Assembly (NCBI GenBank): GCA_032158295.1
Contig: CM063247.1
Span: 13,614,315 to 13,678,314 of the forward strand
Reading direction: 5' to 3'
DNA length: 64,000 bases
Origin: Pycnopodia helianthoides
Lineage: Eukaryota > Echinodermata > Asteroidea > Forcipulatida > Asteriidae
Of this stretch, positions 39,441-50,970 are shown in pieces (positions within the stretch are counted from its first letter, which is position 1; each line of letters begins with the position of its first letter). Below the pieces are notes generated by a model. That model was not told where the DNA came from, ran no database searches, and was given only the letters and a program-made list of their open reading frames with translations. The translations under genes were made by a program, and so were the position numbers.

Positions 39441-40754
39441 CTAAAACTGTTTCCGGATTTTTTTTTTCACCTAGGTCCGTTCAAAAACTCCGTTCACAAC
39501 ACTGCCTATTCTTTGTTTATAGGTTAAATAAAACAAATCTTAGCAATTGTATATTCGTTTAGCGTCAATTAACAGAGAACTGATCCAAGCAACACTTCCT
39601 ATGGCGAGTAATCCAATTTTACTCAGCAATACATTAGTTTTGTCGTTAGCATAACTGATTGCATAAGAGCTTTGTGAGATTTGGGCCTCACCGTTTGTCC
39701 GCATTTACAAAGTTTTCAGTTTTTTTCTTTTCTTTCTAGTAGCAAGTATTGATTGACTTTAAAGTTTCACATTGATTGATTTTTTACTAAGCACTACAAA
39801 ATCAGTCTTTCCCGGACACTGCAGGGGAAGGGGATGCCATTTCTGTGAATCAGGCCCAGCATCCACCGAATTGTAGGACGTTTTCACCTCTAGACCATCG
39901 ACACTTGGTCGACGTTTGGAGGCTTAAAGCCTAATTATACGTGAAAGTGGGTATCGTAAAGTACCCGATAGTAATGATCTTATCCTGCTGGTAATTCTAG
40001 ATACAGTGCTCAGTCAAGTCTTTTGGGGAGATAATGTTAAGTTATTTTAGACGGTTGGAGTAGATGTAGGTCTGCATAAGCCTTTTGTTGAAGTAATCTT
40101 GGGCTGTTGTTTAATTTAATGAACTCCAACTCGAATTGGAAATCTACAAAGCGCATCGAATAATGTTGACGGGGAAATTCAGTTTGATACATCTATTATA
40201 AATAAACCCAGAGGAACATTTCGTGAAGTGAGAACTCTTTAATATTAACGACAAAAGTAATTCAGGCGGTCAGTGCTAAAACGAAGTAAATGATTCATAT
40301 TCACAGAGTCTGTAGTGGTTTTTCGGCATTATTTCCAATTGTAGAGCATAAATAAATCAACGGCACTCATCTCGCGGTGGGATTCACATTATGTTGCTCA
40401 CAAATGTTTACCTCCCGGACTCCCCGTTTTCTAGTTTCAAGGAGCATCCGGGATTCATGAATTATTCAGAGGGTGAATAGTTATCGCCGGGGTATACTTC
40501 ACTATAACTTTATTGCAGAAAGTCGTCCCAGCTACGCCGTGGGAATGCAAGAGGCTTAAATAGCGCATCTATTACTTACATCTCATAGTATAGTGATGCT
40601 TATCGCTGTGCGTGGTTTTATCACGTTGCATTATCTTTTCGTGAAATTGGGTATCATGGGACTTCGTTATGGGATTTATCCGTTATCTTGTTCGTAATAT
40701 TAATAGTTTTATTTTAGTTATGTACTCGAACGTCCCAACTCAACTTGGCCGTGT

Positions 40755-41194
40755 CAATAAGCCATTTGCGAGTTAGATTTGAGTGAAGTCTTGTACAATG
40801 ACTTGCTTAGTCACAAGTCACCGCTTACATTTGAATTCCTCAGACTATAGAGACAGTTGCTATGTCAAATGGTTCGGGGCAAGCCTTTGTATAGCAGCCT
40901 CCAGGGTCCAATTTCATGGCCCTGCTTAGCGCAGAATTCTTCGCTTACGGTGCCAGTAAAGCACATAATTCTATGGGCTGTAAGCGCAGAATTCCAATTG
41001 TGCCATACACATTCATTCTGAATTGTTTACTGGTGTTCGCCGTCTCTTACGTAACTACGCAAAAGCTTGCCCCGAATCATGTGACCTAGCAACTGCCTCT
41101 ATAGTCTGAGGAATTTAAATTTAAGTGGTAACTTGTGATCAAGTACGTCATTGTACCAGACAATATCCAAATCTAATACGCAAGAGGCTTATTG
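40755..41194. mobile_element. 440-bp long inverted-repeat element
   Basis: The arms of about 140 bp (40755-40895 and 41055-41194) are complementary through CAATAAGCC, TTAGATTTG, TACAATGAC, CACAAGT-ACC, AATTCCTCAGACTATAGAG, CAGTTGCTA and TTCGGGGCAAGC. The middle has further self-complementary words such as GCGCAGAATTC. No ORF. This suggests a foldback or MITE-type element. Confidence 0.75.
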
Positions 41195-42532
41195 CGTATA
41201 TCTGCCTGCAATAGGCTACTGTAAACAAAGTTTGCCAAATAGTGCAGATTATAAAGAGTCGGGCATGATTTGCAAATGGCCCATGTGATTTCAAGTCGAG
41301 AGAAAAACATGTTGATTAGGGTGCTCTGGAGTTGCCCAGCTACGTACTTGTCCAGGATTGTTTATTTTATTGTGGTCACTTAAGACGATCACTTGCATTC
41401 AACATCCACCAAAATGTGCAACATAACACCGAACAACAAGCCATCCAGCGCCTCGACTAATCCCTGGCAATTCCGAATCTACGTCAGCGCCGAGTTTATT
41501 TTATTACAAAAGGGTGCAGACAAGGAATAAATAAGGAACAGGTTAACAAAAAAAAAGACTATTGGCTTTCCAAATCGCCAGGTAAACGCAAACCTCTGCG
41601 CTCTACGGGAAATCTAGCTCCGGGAATGACAACAATGAACAAGTCATTGTTCGCTTGTTTTTGAGGAGCCACATTGTGTGTAGACACCCGAGGGAGATTC
41701 TGCCGATCCCTGGGATTTCTAAGCAGCTGCTCGCCCCCAGCAAAATTAAACAAGGTACAACTAAATGATTTTAATTTAACTAAATTGGCTTTACCAGAGA
41801 AATTATAATGTAAACTGCGATACTTTCCGTATTATCTCCGAAGTTATTTTGAGTCTCCTTCCACGGGTTTCAATTATAATTTGAAAAAACCGTGCGTGGA
41901 TTAGCGCAAGATAGACAGGTTGAATCAGGGGGAATCGCATTCGGTTGCCAGGGACTGTGAATATTTGTATAAGATTACCAGCAGGAAATCACAGGTTGAA
42001 AATAACAATCTCGCTTCAGTATAACAGGGAATACAACCAGTCTCGAGATTGAAGTGCCACGACTAGATTTCCAGAAAAGTCCAAGACGAGTTCCTGTAGC
42101 TGATATAATCAGTTTTTGATTGAAAACAGGGAGATTGCGACTGCAACGTGACCGGCAGTCGGCGGCAAATTCGGGAGAACACGGAAATAATGAGGACAAA
42201 CCTGAAACGTAATTGATGTGTGTGTGTGCTATCTAGTGCCACTCGAAGCCCTGATTTACTCTCCAGACTTGCTGAAGGAGTCTGACCCATCAATGACGTG
42301 GAAGAACTAAATGAAATTAGTTTGAAAACACAACTAAATAAAAAGAATACTGAATTCGTGTTAAGGCCATTTAATAGGAGTCATTGATTTCCATAGGAAT
42401 AATTGAATACCACAATATCGTGGACAAAATTGTAGGCCCTTATTGAGCAATTTTAGTTGTCATGCTGTTGTCATGCGGTTGAGAATGCTATTTAAATAAC
42501 ACTTTCAATGGATAAACTTCATTTTCTTCCAT

Positions 42533-42874
42533 TTAAAGGCCCTGTACACTATTGGTAAGATCGAAAAACACAATGTTCACAGATTCACACATAACTTACA
42601 TGATTTAAAGTAAGTAATGGTAGAAAGGGTTCCTTAAAATATTTCTGCCTAAAATGCTTTCGTTTCTGAGAAACGAGTAAAACAATAGTAATTATCGCGC
42701 GCGATAATTTGAAAAAACAGAAAACACATAATATCTCTTTTCACTATTTTCTCGTGACCTCGATGACCAATTGAGCTCAAACTTTCACAGGTTTGTTTGT
42801 TCATGCAAATGTTTAATCACACAAAATGTGGACACTGATTTTGAGCTGTTACCAAAATTGTACAATACCTTTAA
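42533..42874 (+). mobile_element. TTAA-type MITE, copy 3 with both TTAA ends
   Basis: It is bounded by TTAA at 42533-42536 and 42871-42874. The left end TTAAAGGCCCTGTACACTAT, then TGGTAA, pairs with the reverse complement of the right end, TTAAAGGTATTGTACAATTT, then TGGTAA. It carries the family words GATGACCAATTGAGCTCAAA and TTCACAGGTTTGTT. It is the cleanest copy in the window for defining the element ends. Confidence 0.8.
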
Positions 42875-43139
42875 TCATTTTTATTTAGATTCTTTAAAAC
42901 TTTAGCGACTGTTCGAGTGTCACGTTTTCCTTTCGAAATAACCGGGTCCTGTGTGTACCTTACTCATCTATAGGGAAATGAATGTAATCTAGCCGACGTT
43001 ATCGGTTCATGTGTTCACATTTGTGTATTTTTATCGTTGACTTATCTTTCTTAAGACAAACCGGGATCGGATGTAGAGATAAAGACTCAAGTCAACTGCA
43101 ATCTCATCAACCTTGTTACATTGTCTGCTAGTTACCCCT

Positions 43140-43230
43140 ACCCACCTCCCCCACACACATACACCACCCGCATTGCAATTATTACAGCTGCTTGCAAAAG
43201 AAAGGGCAGATTCACCGCATGTTTAAAACG
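43140..43230. other. Pyrimidine-rich stretch, no gene
   Basis: C/A-rich simple sequence. I see no conserved element in the flanking 42.9-44.0 kb beyond a 32-bp segment at 43672-43703 that faintly recalls the TTTATTCACA and GTCAGAGGCATAA words found in other repeats. Confidence 0.4.
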
Positions 43231-44095
43231 CGCAACACTCTAGCCGGGGTTTGTCTTCAATCAAGATTTGGCCTAACGGCAACAGCCAAACGATTTCCGG
43301 CTTCATTCCACAGGGCGGGGCCAGGCACAACTCACTGACACAGGGTGAATAAACGCGTGCTCCAAAAACAAAAAGTGTAACATCACCAGCATTAGTGTGT
43401 CCCTTTTTTGCAATTTGTCATGAGTTAAGTGTTTCAGAATGTATGTCATGAACTTTGATATAAAGAAATGTGTTGCAGGAGAGATCCTGGACAATTGATT
43501 ATGCCCTTTCACAACACTGACATTGTCATTCCGTGAAGGTATAATCCGTTGACTTATGTACTTTGTACTGCATCTCTTGGCGACGCTCTCGAGGTTAATG
43601 AATGGGATGTGCGTTAAGTGAAAATAGTGCAATACGGTGCAACAAATCATTTAGTTTTTACCTGTTCGAGTTTATTCACACCAGACCGTCGTCAGAGAGG
43701 CATAAACAAGTACAAACAAAACGAATCCATTCGTAGCAAAAAAGAGAGCAAAGAATCATAGGAAGGCATCCAGAAAAAAAGCGGAACAATTTTTGCCAAT
43801 CAAAAGGTATTATTTTACAAACAATGGGAAGACTAAGAACCAATCACAGTAAAGTAGTGATGACTAAAGGATGGTCAGTGTGAGAAAGTGAAACGGTGGA
43901 TTATACGTTTGTATATAAGTATATATTTATATACATATACACATATACTTATTTATTTGTACATAGTGGCACTTTAACTACAAGGTGATGCCTACCTCTT
44001 TTGACAAACGCGTGTTTGTCAAAACGCTATGTTTCGTTCTGTTATAGTAGTTTATCTTCTCGTATACAATGCATGGAACACGTGTGCGGCCCCTA

Positions 44096-44220
44096 AACGT
44101 AGCCCGAGCCTCAAATGTAGCCCGAGCCTATAATGTAGCCCGACCTACATGGTTGGGGCTACACTTAGGTGGGGGCAACATCTAGGTACAATTTGGGGGC
44201 TACAACTAAGTCGAGCTACA
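44096..44220. repeat. GTAGCCCGAGCCT short repeat cluster
   Basis: Three near-tandem units of about 19 bp begin TGTAGCCCGA. They are followed by partly complementary words (GGGGCTAC). A related unit is at 4582-4605. Confidence 0.65.
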
Positions 44221-45388
44221 TTCAGCACGTTGCACTTCAATGTATAGAAGCATATCACATCATCATCTTAATTGCAAGTAATGTTAAAGTTGATTATGTA
44301 TGTATGTACTTATTACAATTCTTCGAGCAACGCAAACATCAAATTTACGCGCAGGGGCATACAGAGAAGGGCACAACTATGAAGAAGAAGAACAAGAAAT
44401 CATGAAAGGCACACCCCAGGCAGGTCACTCACCTCACTTTACTTGTTGATTAATTCATTTCAATGAGAGATATGCATTATGGACAAGAAATCGGATAGAT
44501 AAGGTCAGCTCTTTCAAGCCAGCCGTACCATCTTTGGCCTTCAAGTTATTTGCAATCGAATAGTGTATTGTCTGTGCGTATGTATGTGTGGTCTTTAAGC
44601 AATCCGGGCGATACGAGATATTGTGAGTTGCTGGAACAGTTAAAGTCGCCTTCTCGTCGCAAAACAGCTCGTTCAGTGCATGCAGTGTTTGACTTACGAC
44701 CCGCATAAATTATAAGCTGTTGACCTAGTATAGGGAATCAGTGCCCCCACCCCCTTTTATTGCAATAATTAAGTACTTCGTGCGGAATTACTTCTAACAT
44801 ACTTTTTCTTCTCCGAGAGATCCGCTGCTTATCAAGGTACATCAATTCAAAGAAACATTTCTTAAAATATTGCCCTTTCTTTTCCCACCCCCAATTTAGT
44901 TATTTATTTCGTTAATGTGTTTTGTTTCAATTCTTCCTCTTTGGCAATCATTTGCGCCCGTTGTAAATGTACGCCCGTCATTTGTCTTCTCGATGCCTCA
45001 ATCAGACAAACAAAATCACCTTTAAGTTGAAAAGTGCGTTGAAAAAAAAATGAAAACAAATAAACTTATCTTTGAAAGTCCCTTTTGGTAACGCTAACTT
45101 TGATGAGGATGCAGTTTTTTTTTTACTTTAATTTTAAATAAGTTAATTACTTTAATTAAGAATGCTGGCTTATTTTTAATAGTCTAAATAATTTACATTG
45201 TGCGTTCATAATGTAATGTACATTGGCTCCGTATTTACCTTGTGAATCTTCGATGTAACCTTTGTGGATACGATTTGTGATAATGAGCTTTATGACTCAG
45301 TTAAATATAAATAGTATAAACACAACATAAAACGTTAATTGTGCTTCATACCGGAAGCTTATCGTGTATTGGCAACTTATCGTGTTGA

Positions 45389-45475
45389 TGTTGTTTGTTT
45401 GTTTGTTTGTTTGTTTGTTTGTTTGTTTTTTTGTTTGTTTGTTGGGGTGTTTGTTTGTTTGTTTGTTTGTTGTTG
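45389..45475 (+). repeat. (GTTT)n microsatellite
   Basis: About 18 GTTT units with minor interruptions. The Thr/Asn/Lys-rich - strand frame across it is a repeat artefact. Confidence 0.95.
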
Positions 45476-45888
45476 TTATTGATGTTGTTGTTTTGTGGTA
45501 GCTTTTTGTTTTTGTTTTGTTTTTGTTCTTGCTTATATTTACTTTGTACATATTTTATTTAATTGAAACGCATAGGGTTCCTTCTTTGTCCCCAGTTAGT
45601 ATAAGCATTATTTTGATTTGACTCACCAACTGTGTTGGGCAATTTGTGCCCGCCATGACAGCTTAAAGCTGAACAGGCCACCTCGTAAGCGTGGCTTGGG
45701 CAGTATTGCAATGCAGTGGTACCAAAAACAGCCAAAGCTGTCGGAAACAAAGTGCTCTATGAAAGAGCCCAACAAAAATAGCCAAACAGGGCGCTAGCGG
45801 CAACCTGGAACCAGTGCATGACCGTAAGGGCTCCCCGGTGTCAGCATTGGGTAGGTTCAAAACAAGAACCGTTATATTTGCTTCCAAA

Positions 45889-45992
45889 ACTTGTTTATTT
45901 ATTAATTATTATTATTATTTTTTTTTATTTATTATTATTTTTATTTTTTTTTATTATTATTTTATTATTAATTATTTTTTTTTTTTATTTCC
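45889..45992 (+). repeat. (ATT)n/poly-T low-complexity tract
   Basis: Almost pure A/T made of ATT and T runs. It lies just downstream, in - strand terms, of the SGNH-hydrolase ORF, where it reads as A-rich. It could be the tail of a retroposed copy, but this is only a positional inference. Confidence 0.8.
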
Positions 45993-46057
45993 CTTGCTGT
46001 ACCAGTTAAAAGGTATGCCGCAGTGCTTACTGTCTTTATTGTACTCATTGAATTGCT

Positions 46058-46663
46058 TTAACCTGTGCCTTTCATTCCAAACAGAACTGCACCACGTACA
46101 GACTTATAATATTTGTATTGTCCTCTGGAAGACAAATGAACCCCATCTGCACATAAGATTGACCCAGTTTTGTCTAAGTTTGGTTTTGTCATGCCTCTGT
46201 GCCTCCAGAATTTGATTCTTTCATAACTAGCACAATTTTCCTTTAAAACCATGTTTACTTCATCAACCTTTGAGTTAAATGTTTGCAACTCCAACTCTGT
46301 CTTCAGGGAACGCCCTTTGTTGCGATGTAAGATTTGACACACTAGTACCAGATCAGCATTTGTCTCAATTTGCATCTTCTTAGCTGTATCGCTTAATTTG
46401 GCTGCAATCAAAAGGGGATGCACCTTTGAACACAGATCATTGCTACCAATTTGCATTATAATGATGCGTGGTTCTTGGCTAACTATTCTAGGCACAGCTC
46501 TCTGAACGTCAACAACCCGCCAACCTCCTTGACATACAAATTGAACTTGTACATTCTTGATACCCAAGTTTGTTTTAAAAAAAGTGTGACCTTTGCTTTC
46601 AATGGCATTCATAAAACGTCTAATAAATGAATGTCCCACTATCGAAACTCTTGTAACCTCCAT
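46058..46663 (-). CDS. SGNH/GDSL-type hydrolase domain ORF (transposon-associated?)
   Basis: An intact single-exon frame of 201 codons read from ATG 46663; a GTG lies just before it. All four SGNH blocks are visible: GHS with nucleophile S12, a CQGGW glycine near 46-47, the G73-S-N75-D block III, and D173-G-V-H176 (DxxH block V). The alternation of strands and helices and the length fit a compact SGNH esterase. Such domains occur as solo ORFs or extra domains in invertebrate transposable elements, including DIRS/Ngaro-type and some LINEs. Proteins of this style are also common among uncharacterised invertebrate predictions. It lies antisense inside the GPCR intron, has no visible introns, and an A-rich tract follows it. 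A retroposed or transposon origin is inferred. No reverse transcriptase or recombinase was recognised beside it. Confidence 0.72.
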   Translation of the reverse strand: MEVTRVSIVGHSFIRRFMNAIESKGHTFFKTNLGIKNVQVQFVCQGGWRVVDVQRAVPRIVSQEPRIIIMQIGSNDLCSKVHPLLIAAKLSDTAKKMQIETNADLVLVCQILHRNKGRSLKTELELQTFNSKVDEVNMVLKENCASYERIKFWRHRGMTKPNLDKTGSILCADGVHLSSRGQYKYYKSVRGAVLFGMKGTG

Positions 46664-48402
46664 CACCTTATTTTGTGACTTTTCAAGTTAAATTAGACAT
46701 TGTAAGAATGATGCCAAACCTGGCTAACTTACTCAGAATTGGTTGAAGGTTTTACCAGAATTGACGAGACAAACTTGGGCGCTGTTGCCTCTGCTATAGC
46801 AAGACTAGAATGCCCAGTACTCTAGCCGTTCCTGGGTTGAAGACTTTGGTTTCAGCCAATACCTTTGTGTTTTTGCTGCTTTCTTATTTGATTGTAAAGC
46901 CCTCACAAAAGAAGTCTATTAAAGCCTTTCTGTGCTGCCCAGGCTGGCGCTTTAACCCTAGCTAGTTATATAACTAACCCCTAATTAGGGTACACCTGTG
47001 CCCTGAATGTAAGTGAACAATAAGCCAGCTTGGTGTGTGACTCTTCACCCACACTAGCTCAAACTGTTCGACACGCTCTCCATAAATCAGATTAAACTTT
47101 TTGTTCAATCTCGTCTTTAATTGTATTATGTTTATTTATCTAATTGAATAACCAGTTGCTATAAATACTAAGCTTCACTTTGAAATATCTATACAATTTC
47201 GTATGGCCCTTTTGAAGTCCTTAAAACTTTGTGGTGTCACTGCACAGTTATGTGGCTACAATATAATCGTGGCATTGTAGTCGATACATTTCATATCGGA
47301 AGTCTATAATGACATGTTTTATTTGGTAAGACTAAAATCGAAACTCATTTATAAATCAGTATTCCAATCTCCAAGCGTGTACTCGAACAGCCACTTACGA
47401 CGGCTCGTGCATGACGTCTTGATATCAAAGATTAAAGTACAAAATAGAAGACAAGGTACTATTCGCCAGGAGGCAAAATATATCGAATAACACACCTAAT
47501 AACTTATATCAAACACTACAATTTGGGTTAAGCGAGAACTTTTATCTATAGGCCCCTTGGCTTGAAAAAAAATATATATATATATACAAAAGTAAAGTCC
47601 AAATCAGTGGTTCGTTTAGAAAAGAGTGTAGTTCGTTGTTACGTGTTTGACACGATGCTTTTAAAAAGTCTCCCCTGCAGGTTGTATAATATCATGTTCC
47701 GTAGCTTCGAAATTACAAGATCGGCTCTCCGGGAGTTTGATTTTCACATTTCCCCTCTTTCCTAACTCAAAGGTGATGTACACACCCAAAGCGATTTTAT
47801 CTTGTTTTTTATTTTTATTTTTGTCCTACCCGCGTACACAGAGTAAGTGTAGTCTTCCTTGTGCGTCTGCTGCCACTGGGGACTGATTTCTCCATGATTT
47901 CTAAACCGTTCCCCCTTCTTCTTTTTTCGGTATGGAATTTCACGAGCCAATCCACCGTTCTTGTGTATGGCGACAGTGTGATGACAGATAACAAGGACAT
48001 GCCCCTATCGTTTCCGCTTATCGAGTCGTGTTTTTTACTGTGTTGTTTTTCTTTCATTCCTGTGCCTTGCTGGTGATTGTTTCCATTTATAAAGCAGTTC
48101 AATCAAGGACTTCATCCCAGATATTTACCGCTCGATGGCTATTTGCCGGAATGGAAAACATGAACTGCGAACGGCACTGGGGTAAACTTGGTACTTTCGA
48201 AACTGCGTTAAGATTGCAATAACTTCGTGATCTAGTATAGATCACATGAACTTTGGAATAACTTATGTAAGGCACTTTTTAAGTGTTTAATAAAAAGTGT
48301 TTAGTAAACTTGTTTTGTTGTTAGATACAAAAGAAGAAAACAAATGTGATTTCGTTTATCTTTCATATAAATATGTCGAACAAAAATAATGGGAAAAAAG
48401 AC

Positions 48403-48530
48403 ACCCCCCCCAAAAAAAAAAAAATTAAAAAATTAAAAATAATAATAATAATAATAAATAAAATAATAATAATAATAAATAAAATAAAATAACAAAAAAA
48501 TTAACAAATAAATAAATAAAAATAACGAAA
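48403..48530 (+). repeat. C-run/A-run/(AAT)n compound tract
   Basis: Eight to nine C, then about 13 A, then AAT and AAAT units to about 48525. The organisation is the same as at 340 and 50833. Confidence 0.9.
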
Positions 48531-50238
48531 ATCGAAAATGTGCCACTCCGTTCAGGACACTGCTTTTCGGGATGGTACATTGACCATTAGGCATTACCAC
48601 TTTGTTTACTTTGCTTTTAGTGGGCGTCACTTAGCTATGGTTACAATTGGTTCGGAAATAACATCTCAGGCAAATGCATGTGAAGACTTAGGGTAAACAC
48701 TACGAGACCCTCTTCTCGCTTCCTGTAACATTTATGGCAGTCTTACAAGAACAGTGACCGCAACGAAAATAGCAGGTTTGTCCCTCGATACAGCTGTAAC
48801 CGAAAAAGAAGAAAACCATAAGAACGAACTTGTGCTCTCACTCACCAAGTTATGGTTGCACACGAAAAAGCAACAAGTCATCGCCTGTCAAGTGCTTCCC
48901 GTAACCTTTGGGTTAGCACGGGGGGGGGACTAACCAACACAGTAAGTAGAAGTGCTGCATTTTCATACAAAGTGTTGGTTTTCTTGTGGCTGTTGTTGAG
49001 CTTTATCGGCCATTAGACGATTTAGGGGATTATTTATTGGTAGATCGACAATGATCGAGAGGCGGACCCAGTGCTGATATGATAAACCACCTGGCTTCTT
49101 TTGCTAATGACCTTTACGCCAAACATGGACACACACACACACGATTCCATTACATCATTTAACCAGGGAACCAGCTCTAGTTTGCACACCATCAAGTCCA
49201 GAGTGTTAACACCGTGCACTTCACGGTTGTAGATTCAATGCGTACGAAACAGTGGTACCGAATCCGTCTCTGTCGCTCCTCCAAACACAATTACGAAAAC
49301 GTCATTTCCGCGAATGAAATAATACTTTCACCTGTTCCATAATAGGTGCCGACGTGCACCTGTCCGTCATTGATTTAAGTTTCGGATCAGCCAGTCGTTC
49401 TCCCCCACCCTAACCCATCAGTCACTCTTCCTTTGTATATCGCAATCTCGTTTGTCGGCATTTTCTATTTCATTGAACAAATCGAAGTGCAGGAGAAAGG
49501 ACTATTCCTTATGGATATCACGTTCAATTCGGTTCGACAGAATTATTTTCTTTATTCCCCCGCCTGAGCACTTCACATTAACGCCATGAACAGCCGTTCC
49601 GACTCAATTGATGCCAACGCAAACCTCTTTTCAAGTTTCACCGATCCAATTGTTCAAATCACTGCATTCGATCTTACCGAAGCGAGGTAACTGCTGATCC
49701 ACTGTTGGGGGTAGAAAGAAGCCCAAATATTTGCTAAGTACTCCGGGCAGAGCTTGTCCATCTGAGATCGAGCTTCAAGTGGTTTATACAAGGACCCCTA
49801 CGCCACTGCTTGCAAGCACAACGTGTACATTATCTCAGGAATCGAGTTTTCCTGGTAATTTATGAAGCATATTTCGTGTTATGGTTTCATTCGAACATAG
49901 GATGATTTGTAGGTCAGATATTCAATCGTAAAGTAGGTTACATTTACAAAGGGGTTGGTGTCAGTTATGCATCACTTTCCTCACAAGTAAACACAAACAA
50001 TAACAACAAAGAATACAACACTAACAACAAATACTTCAAAATACTTCTGTGAGTATTGTTTAAACATAGTAATAAACTAATTACCTAATTTCAAAGAAAT
50101 TACCTAAACATAAATAAAGAAAATGAACTGTGGAGAAAAAAAAACTAAATAAAATGGGGGAGAATGAAGAAGAAGAAACTAGACAAAAAGACATGCAAAC
50201 ACTTACACGTTGAACATATATATTTTTTTTGTCACAAC

Positions 50239-50359
50239 CCTCTGACGAAGGTCCGGTTTGTAACGAAAGCTAAGGCCATCTCCCCTACTAGTTTTATATA
50301 TAAAAAAAAGTAAGGGAGATGGCCTTAGCTTTCTATCCGAACCGGACCTTCGTCAGAGG
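50239..50359. repeat. Hairpin repeat: 47-bp arms, 28-bp loop
   Basis: The left arm 50239-50285 is the near-complement of the right arm 50314-50359. Perfect stretches GGGAGATGGCCTTAGCTTTC and CCGGACCTTCGTCAGAGG are separated by a short unpaired segment of about six mismatches. The loop is TA-rich and has ACTAGT. A one-armed copy is at 3031. Confidence 0.88.
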
Positions 50360-50832
50360 CATAAACCATTGTATATAAATGTACATATATTTATATATGT
50401 ATATTTATGTTAATCACGTTTTATGTGGTTAATCACGTTTAATATGGCAATCGTCCGGGTACATCAGAACATTTGAAATTGTTTACAAATGTCTTCACTT
50501 AAAAATAGGACATCAATGCACATAGTACTTGTCACAACTGTGATATAATTACATTGATTTCAATGACAAATGTGTCCCCAGTGTATCGCGAGAAGTTGTA
50601 CACTTACTTCTACTGCACGCTGCACGTGCCATGGGAAACATGGACAGGCACGTCTAGGGTTCGTGACACTTGTGTTTTTTTAACATTGTTTTGAGAGAGG
50701 TATGCTGTCATCCCCTAGGGCCCATATACGAACAAGTTAGGTGGTGCACTGAGATGTTAGATGAGTGCTTTTTTTCTCTCTCTCTCTCAATGTTTTGGTC
50801 ATCATGAGCTAACTGCAATCCCGTACAGTGTC

Positions 50833-50970
50833 CCCCCCCAAAAAAAAAAAAAATAAATAAATAAAATAAAATTAAAAAATAAAATAAAAAATAAAAAAAA
50901 ATAAAAAATAAAAACAATAAAAATAAATAACAAAAAAAAACAAATTAAAAAAGAAAGAAAGAAAGAAAAA
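50833..50970 (+). repeat. C-run/A-run/(AAAT)n compound tract
   Basis: Nine C, then about 13 A, then AAAT/AAAAT units to about 50960, ending in GAAA units. There is a matching arrangement at 340-475, 18393-18475 and 48403-48530. Confidence 0.9.

Noticed and set aside
44455..44706. 83-codon - strand frame with balanced composition
   Set aside because: It looked more protein-like than most, but I could not assign a family, a partner exon or splice sites.
45814..46215. 133-codon + strand frame antisense to the SGNH ORF
   Set aside because: Composed of a poly-Phe/Ile/Tyr tract from (ATT)n followed by the complement of the hydrolase frame.
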